From contig NC_030850.1 in the NCBI RefSeq assembly GCF_000208745.1, positions 36,244,285 through 36,308,284 on the forward strand: a stretch of DNA of 64,000 nt, in the 5' to 3' direction. This DNA comes from Theobroma cacao (taxonomy: Eukaryota; Streptophyta; Magnoliopsida; Malvales; Malvaceae). The position numbers and the translations under genes are program-made. Positions 49,673 to 59,595 of this stretch are shown here, piece after piece; the first letter of the stretch is position 1, and every line of letters starts with the position of its first letter. A model generated the notes under the pieces. The model did not search any database. It had not been told where the DNA came from and saw nothing but the letters and a program-made list of their open reading frames with translations.

Positions 49673-50864
49673 AATGGTGGGACAACATATATGAAGCAAC
49701 AAGCTTTTGATTTAGAAAGAGTTTCTGACGCTGCAGCAAGCTTGATCAGCTTCGTCAATTCGGATTTGTTGTGAACCAACCGTCCATATATTCTGCCATG
49801 GCATCCACGTTTCAGGATTTCATTTTTTTTTTTCCTTACTCGGACGAGGTCTTTAAATTGTGAAACACACTTTCTATGATTTGAAAATGTTTTTGCACTA
49901 TGAATCTTTGACTCCTTAGAATGAACCCATGAAACACTCTCAAAACATTTTAGAATACCCTTTAAAAGTTTATAGCTATATTTTTATATTAAAGAAAGTA
50001 ATTGAATTTTATGATAATCTTTCAATAATCCGGTTAGGACACTCGGGTGAAAAATCTATGTACTATAGTATTTACAACAATAAGAACATTCACCCATTGA
50101 AAAATGCTGATATCTCTAGCAAGCAAAAAAATGCTGTAATATAGATGAAAATGATTGCATATATTTAGGGAGTACTGACGGGCCTGGGCTGTAAGGATGT
50201 TGGTCGAAAACCAACTTGTCTGTTGATGGTAAGGAGAGTTTGAGAAAACTATATTTCAATAGCTTTCTGATTAGTCTTTTTTTTTTAATAAAAATTTATT
50301 ATTTATAGGAATAAAATTATAAAATTAAAAATATATTATAAAAATTTTACGACTGCCTTCTCGACTTCGACTTTTGAAGTATACTGCTTTATCTCTTTTC
50401 GAAACTCCTTAAAAGATGAGAAATAATTCAAAAACTTAAAAAGGTTTTAATTTTAAAAATCCATATTACTAATTAACTAAAGATTTTTACAATTGTTGAT
50501 TTAAGATGCATGTCTCGAGGATTAAAGAGTTTGGTTGCATCTATGACTATTGAGAATTTACATAAAAGGGACATATTTAGCCTAATTCGCTGAAGGCATG
50601 CAGCAGCGATTAGAGAGATTAATTGCAATTTAGGCAAAAAGGTATGCTTTACCAAAGCAAAAGAGAGGAAGACAATGGCTTTGACAGAGAATTGACGGAG
50701 AAAGATGTGGTCCTATAACCTACAAGCTCTACTGGGTTACCGCTTCCATGGAAAATTCCTACTCCCTTTTGTTTGTTTTTGTTGATTTCCTCGTTCAAGT
50801 CTTTTGAATAATTAAAAGTTTTCCCTTCAATCTCACTAGAATATGACCCATGCGCTGTACACAG

Positions 50865-51013
50865 ACCTCTTTACACCCTTCTCTTTGCTTCAACATCTTT
50901 TCTATTTCTCTCTATTTGCTCTTCATGTGAGAAACTCACCTCTTTGCACCCCCTCTCTTCCTCTCTCTTTGCTTCAACATCTTGTCTCTTTCTCTCTCTG
51001 CCCTCCACGTGAT
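50865..51013 (+). repeat. Tandem duplication, ~2 x 74 bp, pyrimidine-rich
   Basis: Both units begin acctcttt.caccc, contain ctctttgcttcaacatctt, and end around tca.gtga. Units: 50865-50937 and 50938-51013. Confidence 0.75.
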
Positions 51014-51704
51014 CAATTCTAGAAGCCTCGTTAGAACTTTCTTTTTAAGTATGTTACAGATTAGCATAAATGTCTTTGTCTAAATTCAAAGTATAACCAG
51101 CCTTAATTTTGCCTTTCATATCTCATTTTTATATCGCTTCCTTTCTTGATTTATCTTAGACTACTAGTATTTGAGGGTACAGTTCCTGCTTCAACAGTAT
51201 AATAAGGTTTACAATATCACCAAACCAGATGTTATCAGTTCTAAATGTATATATATATATTATATACTGACAAAGTATCGAATATAAACCCTAATTTAAA
51301 TATTATTTGATAGATTTATTAAACATGCTTTCAATTGGTTTTCTTTTTGGCCATTATTGGATAACGACAGTTAGGTTGCCTAATTTTGTTAATAGCAATG
51401 TTGTAAATAACTTTGGGGAACATGCACACATTGCTATTAATTAATATTGCCAGGCTAATCAATCTATTTATTAAATCTGATCATTTCGGGTATTAGTTGT
51501 ACCATTATTACAATAAAATATGCTTATCTCCTAAAGGTTTTTGACGTCCTATATCGTGTGGCTAGGGTTTTTTTATCAATGGTAAAATACTTTGTCGTAC
51601 TTTCTTCTTCTACGATTACATGCAATTGGCCCTTCTTTGTCACTAATATTTAGAGATAAGAATCCTAGTGGTACTGTCACATTAAGATGGTCCTTGTTTA
51701 GACT

Positions 51705-52248
51705 TTAAAAAAGAAAATTAAATTATTTAAATAAATTTTTATATTTTTTATTACATTCAATCAAGTCTTTTTACTTTTATTTTGAACCAAATAAACTCTT
51801 ATACTTTTTTATTTTGAGTTAAATAAGTTTTTATAATAAATGCTTGATTTAATCAAAATGTCATTTGTTATTCTATGTCGTGTGATGCTGATGTAGCATG
51901 ATAAAATATCATAATTGATTATGATATGATATGTTAACATATCATAATTGATTATGATATGATATGTTAACATATCATAATTGATTATGATATGACATAT
52001 TAATTTGACATGATAACATGATCATGTGATATTTTTCACATTCTATATCAATGTCATGTCAGTATTATGTAAATATAAAATGAATAAATGATAAGTAATA
52101 TTTTACTAATAATAATTAGTCAATCATTAGTTATAAGGGTTTATTTGATCTAAAATAAAAATACGGATACTTGATTAAACGTAATAAAAGAATAAGAACT
52201 TATTTGAATATTTTTAAATAGTTTAGGAATTTATTTAAGCATTATGCC
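51705..52248 (-). mobile_element. Non-autonomous long-TIR (MITE-like) element, copy B
   Basis: The reverse complement of this segment aligns along its length with copy A at 6183-6654. Shared stretches include cctaaactattta.aatattcaaataagttcttat, tacgtttaatcaa, ctaattattattagtaaaat, acttatcattt, and tatcatgtcaaattaat. Inverted ends are again present. Copy B is ~70 bp longer, mainly because its centre has about three copies of a palindromic ~33-bp subunit (catatcataattgattatga then tatgatatgttaa, 51905-51995) where copy A has fewer, more diverged ones. No coding capacity. The left edge is approximate. Confidence 0.65.
51905..51995. repeat. Palindromic 33-bp subrepeat array inside element copy B
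   Basis: The phrase atcataattgattatgat, itself a near-perfect palindrome, occurs three times at ~33-bp spacing, separated by gttaac-containing linkers that are also palindromic. Such DNA can form cruciforms and expands readily. Confidence 0.85.
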
Positions 52249-52261
52249 AAAACTAAATAAA

Positions 52262-52610
52262 ACCAAAAAATGATGCTCATATAGTAAGTTATGATAAATT
52301 TTTAATGTACTTTTCATATCGTACGTGCAAATTTAAGTTCACGTTGAAAACTAAATATTACCAAAAGATTATGTTCATATCACAAGTTATGGTAGATTTT
52401 TAATGTATTTTTCATATCGTACGTGAAAATTTAAGTTCACGTTGAAAATTGAATAATACCAAAAGATGGTGTCTATATCATAAATTATGATGGATTTTTA
52501 ATATACTTTTCATATCGTACATGCGAATTCAAGTTCATGTTGAAAATTTTGAAAACTAAATGATACCAAAAGATGATGTTGAAAACTAAATTGATACCAA
52601 AACTTGAATT
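52262..52610 (+). repeat. Tandem repeat array, ~98-bp unit, three full and two partial copies
   Basis: Units start with accaaaa at 52262, 52360, 52458, 52565 and 52596. Each full unit contains tttttaat.ta.ttttcatatcgtac and aagttcacgttgaaaa. The first two spacings are both 98 bp, the third is 107 bp (extra ttttgaaaa), and the last units are truncated to ~31 and ~15 bp. It directly abuts the end of the long-TIR element. Confidence 0.85.
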
Positions 52611-52764
52611 TAATTACAGAAACATATTGATAATATGCTATGAAATATAACTATGAGAAAAAATATTTAAAGAGAGTAAGAAGATTTTGTTTGAGAGTAT
52701 ATTTACAAATGAAGTGATGGGTCTATTTATAGACTAATAATCTCCTAAATCTTAATTTTAATCC

Positions 52765-52860
52765 AATTTTTTTTTTTATAATTGGGGAAAGGGGATTCAA
52801 AACTTACTCTTCATATAGGGGGTTTACACACCAACCAATGAGCCAATAATTTATTTTCAA
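52765..52860 (-). mobile_element. Possible SINE-like retroposon 3' end
   Basis: On the minus strand: ggctcattggttggtgtg, then agttttgaatcccctttccc (a B-box-like GTTTGAATCC), then caattataaaaaaaaa. A tRNA-like promoter remnant followed by an A tail is typical of plant SINEs. No target-site duplication was established. Confidence 0.4.
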
Positions 52861-53420
52861 ATCTAAATATAAATAACCAAATCTAAAAGTTCAAATCATA
52901 ATATACTTTTTTTATGTAACTTATTGAGGTAATTGACTTGATTTAAACACTTGGGTCATATCATAATAAACATTTCTACATATATTCATAATAATCATTA
53001 ATTAATATGATTTTATATTTGATGGTCATTTCAATCGAAATTTGTTTTAAAAGTTTCAGTTGCTTAAATATTAAGTGTAGGACCGTTTTTCATAGGAATT
53101 CATAACTCGTATCTACTTGATATTAATAAAAAAAATTTTCTAGTCGATTGAGAAAATGCATAATACATAATAGGGCATCCTGAATCTTAAAAATTAGGAA
53201 TACCCTCACACTTACAATCCCTAGTTTCTTTTCTCTATATACAAAATTACAATACACGTTTTCTCGATTAATCATACAAAATCTTAATCTCTACAAAATT
53301 GTACAAGTTATGGGCTTAAGGGGGCTTAGCCTCTATCGAAGGGTCCTTGCTAGGCCTGGAATTGAATTCCGGAACCCGAAATCTCTTCAAAAATAAAAGG
53401 AAAAGAAAAGAAGAGTTCAT
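52861..53420. other. 3' flank of the DAD1-type lipase
   Basis: AT-rich; should include the lipase 3' UTR (minus strand). No other feature was recognised. Confidence 0.55.
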
Positions 53421-54731
53421 CTACAGAGTTGCCAATTTTTCCTGACGGTGTTTACTCAGGACTCTCCTGGCCGTGGCCCGAAAAGGACAATTTGAGCTAA
53501 CGAAACCATTTACCAACTGGAGATACGTGCTGAGTTCGTGACAAGTCGCCACGCCTCCTTTGCTCAGGTGCGGGCACTCCTTGCTGCTAAGTCGAAGCTC
53601 TTGTCCCACGTCAGCGTACACCAACTGCGAGTCGACCACGCGCTTCTGAACCCAGCTTGGCAGTCCGGCCACGTTGACAGCCTGCTTGTCTGCCATGTCA
53701 TTGTGGTCAATCACGAACCCGGGTACTTTTGTGATGAGATCGTCGGAGTTTACTATGCGTAGGATCTTGGTCCCGCTTCTCTCGAGCTGGCACCTGAAGC
53801 TTTGGTTTCCGACACGTGGTCCCCCGAATGAGATGACGGTCACCATCGGCGCATTGCTGAAGGTGGAGTTTATGTCGTGGGCCGCAAGTGTGGCTAGAGC
53901 CGCACCGAGACTGTGGCCCGTGATGGTCAAGCTGAGGGGTTCGTCACCGTACATTTCGAGTACTCTCCCGATTTCTTCCCTCACCATGTTCTGCAAACTA
54001 GGACAGGCGGCGGTGCCGGAAGTGTAAAGGCTTAAGAACCCACTCTCCACCATGGCTCCACATCCACTGCGTTTAAGACACACATTGGCCACGTCATCGG
54101 GCAGAGAGGTCAGCGTGGCTCGTAGGTTCTCAAGCCACTCCAAGCAAGTGGCGGTGCCTCTGAAGGCGATCACCACGTCACGCCTGCCGAGCCTGGCGAT
54201 CTCCTCCTTGTCCTGACAAACTGCCACGTAACCAATCCAGCTGGACTGAGTCGAAAGCCAGCTCGGTCCCCTGTCTATCCAACGTGGCAGCTGAATCCCA
54301 CACGTGGCACGCAAGTTCTTGGTCGGTTTGTAACCAGTCTCCCCAATGCAAGACCTGGTCAGGAGCGAGTTCTTGGGGAACTTAGACGTGGCAAAAGTGG
54401 GTGAAGAAGGATCAAAGTCGAACGACCGATATGCAGCTTCGACGAATTGCCCGTATCTCAGAATCTCACTTCTCAGCGTATCGTCAAGAGGGTCAAGCAA
54501 GCCATCCCAGTTGTTCATCCCTTGATACTCCATCCAATTCCTGGCGAGTTTAGCTGAGCTAGAGTGAGTGAAAAGCGAGCCATGTTTTAAAGGAGTCCAT
54601 GAAAACTCTGGGTTTTCAGTGTTGAGCTTTAGAGGATTAATGGCGGTGGTGGGAACAGAGTATTGAGTGAGTTTTGGAGTATTAGGCGAAGTGCATGGCT
54701 TGACAGTAATAGCTATTGCAGCAAGCCTCAT
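53421..54731 (-). CDS. DAD1: Plastid phospholipase A1, DAD1-type (class I PLA1), intronless
   Basis: Lipase expected to release polyunsaturated fatty acid from plastid lipids for jasmonate synthesis; Arabidopsis DAD1 controls anther dehiscence. 436 aa, single exon. The first ATG at 54731 (MRLAAIAITV) is preceded in frame by a stop codon, and upstream TTG is not a start. The N-terminal ~60 residues are rich in Ser/Thr/Pro with few acidic residues, fitting a chloroplast transit peptide. Conserved blocks: WMEYQGMNNWDGLLDPLDD (~67-84), SSWIGYVAVCQDKEEI, FRGTATCLEWLENLRA. Nucleophile elbow GHSLG with Ser274, likely catalytic Asp330/331 (NSDDLITKVPG) and His398 (CHEL). All three catalytic positions look intact. 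The sequence resembles DAD1 (PLA1-I beta1) and DGL most; gene order near an AGC kinase and ERF13-like genes favours DAD1. The coding DNA is notably GC-richer than its surroundings. Confidence 0.9.
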   Translation of the reverse strand: MRLAAIAITVKPCTSPNTPKLTQYSVPTTAINPLKLNTENPEFSWTPLKHGSLFTHSSSAKLARNWMEYQGMNNWDGLLDPLDDTLRSEILRYGQFVEAAYRSFDFDPSSPTFATSKFPKNSLLTRSCIGETGYKPTKNLRATCGIQLPRWIDRGPSWLSTQSSWIGYVAVCQDKEEIARLGRRDVVIAFRGTATCLEWLENLRATLTSLPDDVANVCLKRSGCGAMVESGFLSLYTSGTAACPSLQNMVREEIGRVLEMYGDEPLSLTITGHSLGAALATLAAHDINSTFSNAPMVTVISFGGPRVGNQSFRCQLERSGTKILRIVNSDDLITKVPGFVIDHNDMADKQAVNVAGLPSWVQKRVVDSQLVYADVGQELRLSSKECPHLSKGGVATCHELSTYLQLVNGFVSSNCPFRATARRVLSKHRQEKLATL

Positions 54732-54853
54732 ATTGGACAAAAAATTCTTTACAATATGTTTCGTTATGGAAATGTAGCTAGCCAGGTGATGGCTTGTGTG
54801 GTGATCTTGGTTTGGATGCTTGCTTGGTCAAAATGGAATAAAAAAAATGGGGA

Positions 54854-54860
54854 ATTTATA
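54854..54860 (-). promoter_or_regulatory. TATA box of the DAD1-type lipase
   Basis: TATAAAT on the minus strand, ~125 bp upstream of the ATG, implying a leader of roughly 90 nt. Confidence 0.55.
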
Positions 54861-57800
54861 GGAAGAGGGAAGGGCCAAGGGAGAGAGTGGACGGCGGTGC
54901 ATGAATAAAGCAAACAAAATTTTCGGAGGGTCTTACACTTACTGGTAAGTGAAGGAAAATGATTGACAACAGTGAAGTGGGCGATGGGAAATGGGACAGG
55001 ATTTTCACTTGTTTAATTGGGTGAAAATTAACCGGAAAAACGGCCGTGGGTCCGACATAAGGTGAGTTTTTGATTGTGATGATGATTAATCGGAGGAGAT
55101 ATGGCACATCACCGAGGAAGAAGATTTTGACAAGGACCCACACTGCACGACTTAGAAAATGACAAACTTTTTGTCTTTCCGACCATTGAGGTTTTGACTC
55201 GTGCAGGCACGTGTATTGCACAGCGTGAAACTAAAGCCCCTGTTACTAGTTTGTTGGAGGGTGCTCCATTACTTGGAAAAGGATTTGGTTTGATACTCGG
55301 AATTGGTCTTAGACTGCTCTGCTTTGCCCGGTTTGTGGGGTTTTTGGTGGTATTTGGAGCCTCAAGATGACAAAGAGTAGTCTCCCTTTCTTGCTTTAAA
55401 TTCTGACGCGTGGTCTTCCTCCAAGTCTCACTCTCCTTTTCTAAATTTCAAACCCCATTTCCTCAATTAAAGATAAAAGATAGAAACATGCTCACAAGCT
55501 CAGATGATATTGGACTTTCCTGCTCATGACAATATTATCAGTGTTGGTATCAAAAGACTATATAGACAAGTAATCCATGGTATTAAGTATAAATCAATAT
55601 ATTTTAAGCGACTCCTGATCTTTAAATGTTGCAACACAATCTAATTAAGATTATATTTTTATGATTTTATGTCATCGTGTTATAGTAAGTTATTATGATG
55701 AAATTTGTTATTGATAAATACATTGAATTATCTCAAAGTAAAGTATAAATCACTTTTTGATTAGATTTAGGGAGGCATAGACCTTATTCTAGTGGATCAG
55801 AGAAGAGAGAGAGAGTTTAATTTTTCAAACAAAATAGTGGCCATTGACAGTTACAAATTGACTACATACAGAAATTCGGCAAAGATTTACCTTACCTTTG
55901 CCTAAATCTTTGCCTAATCATTGATAATTAGTTTCCCCTTTCAATTCGCAGCCACAGATTGATGGGTTTCAATTGACTGTTAAAACGTCGGATCACTGAT
56001 AATTATTACCTGCTGCTCCTTAATTAGCTACAAGGACACCATTTTTCTCAAAAGCTGTAGATGAAGTCCTCCAAAGAAACACCCAAACGTCTTTGTCACC
56101 ATTTTATAAATGGATACGCATGGCAATCTGGTCAAATAATTAATAAGACAATAACTTTCATCGTATTGGGCATTATACATTTAACCATTGAATGGATGAC
56201 ATTGGTACTGCAAACATATCTATTGTTCAAATATCATATTGGATGACATAATTACCCAAAAGAAAAGCGTATATGGATATGGGAGCAAGTTTTCTATGTT
56301 TAGATAATTGGGATCTCTGCACTTTTTTTTATTTTTATGTTGATCACTATATTTTCATGTAAATCTCAACACAAAATACAGGTTTAAGTTGAAGAAGAGA
56401 ATTCATTGATAGTATTGCTCAAACAAGTTAACCAAACTATGTGCATCAGTCACAAATCGAGGAATTATATGATATTACAGAGATTTTAGAAATTTACTAA
56501 ATAAATAAATTTAACGATATAAGAATGAATATAACAACTTTTAAAAAAAATTATTGTGGAGAAGCATGTCAGGGAGGATAATAATTTAGTTAGTGTTGTT
56601 AACAACGATAAGAGGATTTCATCAGCGTTAAAAAACATTATATGATTTATGATTTTTCATAAAACAACTATCTTAAATATTAAAAATGTTACTCTTAAAC
56701 TTAAGACATAATGATCACATCTAAATATTTAATTTATTAATTGATGTGTGATTTTTTTTTAAATAAATAAAATTCAAATTCCTTTTTAAATATATATATA
56801 TATATATATAAACTTAAAATATAACGATCTTTGTACAAAGGAAGCAAAATATCTTATTACAAATAAGACCTGAGTTTGTGCAAATAATACACAAACTCGA
56901 ATACAATGAACAATGTACATTCAAACAAGACAAAAGTTAAAGAGTTTCCAGGTCCACTCTTGACAAAGTTATCTGTAAACTATTGGTCCTATTTGCTGAG
57001 TAAGTCTATAATAAAATCAACTAATCTGCTACAACAGAGACAGAAGCCTGCTAATCCTTTATGTTCCATCTGAAAGGACGTTGTACATCACACAAAACAG
57101 AGACAGGTCAAGCTTATCATTGATTCTCAAATGAAAGAGCCGTCACCAGGATCAGACTTAGAATACGTGGCTAACCTAGCTAGCTAATGTGTTCCTCGTG
57201 TGCGTCCCAAACCTATGACACCCTATAGATGTACATGACCAAAGCTACTATAGTACTTCAATTTCTTACACAAACAGAAGGAAAACGAGACTTTACTTAT
57301 TTGAGCAATGTAATCAATCTATTCAGTATAATTTGTAATCAATGCCTACCCACGCATGATTGAATGAGTTCAATCAAATAGATATCATATCAGTATGTTA
57401 TTTACCGGGGGCTGGGGGTAGATTTCTAGTGATATTTGACAGTCTATGATTGGGGAGTAGGAAATTAATTAAGACAAAACCCGAAAGTAGACTTTTGAAA
57501 GTAAGTTGTTCGTGCCCGCAAAGGACAGTAATTAAGTCGTGGATAGGGCATTTGTTTGCCTTTTCCTGGCTTTATTCCTTTCCAATATAATTGCTATCTC
57601 ACCAAAGAATCATGTGGGCTTTATCTAACGCGGGATAACTTTTCCTTTCTCTCTGGGACTGATGGAAATGACAGACAAAACCCATCTGATATTGAGGAAG
57701 TAGATTGAATTTGAATGGTGGGTACCATTAACTTCCTCTACCACAAAAATGAGATAAACAGTATATTCTAGGCACATTCATCTTTTTTTGTTTTTCCTTT

Positions 57801-58639
57801 TTTTGAAAGAAATTTTTTTAGAATATTGCAAGAGATATAGAGTCTAAATTCCTCTACCATCAAAAATAGTGAAAAAAAAACCCGAAAAATAAAACATTAC
57901 AAAACGACAAAAAAATCATTTATACGAAAATTTTTTCATTTAATCAACCTGTCAACTACAAAATTTGCCTCGAAAAAAAAATGCTTGAAGTTAACCTGTG
58001 AATTCACTTTTAATTTTTTTAACAAGTTTGACTTGTGATTAATATTCTTTAAATATCGATACATAAAGCAAGGGAGTGGATATGTTGCCCTTGTTAGGTT
58101 TGAGTCTAAAAACAATGAGACCTTTGCTTTGGGTGGTAAAGGAGAAGAGTCTAGGTATAGCTGGCAAGTAGCAGTAACCGTTGTTACGTTTGACTTACAC
58201 ATTGTCTGGTTGCCATTCTCTTTGGTATGATGATGATGATGCTGATTATCATATCGTTATTCTATTTGTCTTCATTACTTTTTTTTTCTTTTTATTCCTA
58301 AATTACTCAAAAACAGGTGCATACTTTTTTGTCACTTGGACTAATTTCATGTCATAGACAAATTCATCAATATTTACATAATTCAAAATATAAATCATGC
58401 AGTGGACTGTGGACGGAATGTGCTTTATTTCCATCTGTACGAAAAAGCAACTATAAGCTACGTGAGCCATGTGATGCATCAAAATATTTTTCCGGTCATG
58501 GGAGGAGCCTATCCCAGAGTATTAGTAGTGATCATGGCACTTATCATTGGCCCATCTAGTCAAGGAAAGCAATCAATATTGGCTGAAGGGGAAAACAAAA
58601 AGGGGAAGAGAGGTTGAGATTTCAGTGTAGTGTCATTCT
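54861..58639. other. Intergenic DNA upstream of the lipase
   Basis: Proximal part is the lipase promoter, with a CACGTG at 55208-55213. The rest is AT-rich with an (AT)n run near 56790-56810. A GC-balanced patch near 57.0-57.7 kb has no recognisable gene. Confidence 0.55.
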
Positions 58640-59595
58640 CACCTCCCATATATCATCCCTATTCCCTACAATAGTAAGTGGGATTACTTCGTCCTATTGG
58701 ATAAATAAAAGCAAGTTGAACAGTTCAAACATCAATAAATATAGCATGCAAAATATGTGGACTGTGGAGCCAATTTTTTTTTTTGGAGAATGAGGATTTG
58801 AATTGTTTTGTTTTTGGCACTAGATAATGTACTTATAATCATTGTACTGAATACTTGAATCTAAATCGATTTTATTTGATTTTATAGGCCTTGCTCGTTC
58901 CCACTTTTAGTGGTATTATTTTGGCCTATTGTGTAAATAGAGGCACATTGAACAGTTCAAACATTAAATATGTAGCATATAAAATATGTGAATTATGAAT
59001 TGATATTTTTTTTATTCAGAGAAGAAAAATTTGAATTACATGCACTAATCCTTAAGTCGAATACTTGAATCTGAATCGTTATTATTTTATTTTATAGACG
59101 TTGTTCTTTCCTACTTTTAGTAATTAAGTGGTGTTTATTTCATCCTATTGGGTATATAAAGGTACATTGGATCGTTCAAAAATCAAATATGTAGTATGGA
59201 AAATAGGTGGACTATGGAGTCAATTTTTTTTTTGATAAGAAAAGATCTGAATTCTCCTCTTTATGCAAGAGATCATGTACTAATTTTTAAGTTGAATACT
59301 TGAATCTAAATCGATATGATTTTATTTTGTAGGTCTTGCTCTTTCCCGCTTTTAGTAAGAGATATTATTTCACCCTATCTAGTAAATAAAAGCCCGTTGA
59401 ACAATTCAAACATCAAAATATATAACATGCAAAATATGCGAACCATGGAGTTGATTTTTTTTACTTAAAAAGAAAATTTTAAATTCTACTTTTATAAGAA
59501 AAAAAATCATGCATTAATCATTAAATCGAATACTTCAATCCGAGCCACTATTATTTTATTTCGCAAACCTTGCCCTTCCCTTCTCTTCGTAAATT
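58640..59595 (+). repeat. Four-copy tandem array, ~219-232-bp unit
   Basis: Anchors cctatt.g.taaata.a... ttgaac.gttcaaacat occur at 58693, 58925, 59144 and 59374 (spacings 232, 219, 230). Each unit also has a..atg.aaaatatg.g, a T-rich run followed by a gaa-rich stretch, then gaatacttgaatctaaatcg, a gattttattt.ataggc segment and ttgctctttcc...cttttagtaa. Units are ~75-80% alike by eye, so the array is old. No open frame persists through the units. Confidence 0.85.

Larger units (their letters stand above)
48605..51704. other. Intergenic DNA right of VAD1
   Basis: No supportable gene. A GC-richer 200-bp patch near 49300-49500 has an open frame without known similarity. Two tight tandem duplications (49597-49672; 50865-51013) occur. 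The region ends at the long-TIR element copy B. Confidence 0.55.

Noticed and set aside
54732..54740. Upstream extension of the lipase start
   Set aside because: The extra residues begin at TTG; the first in-frame ATG is at 54731 and a stop codon precedes it.
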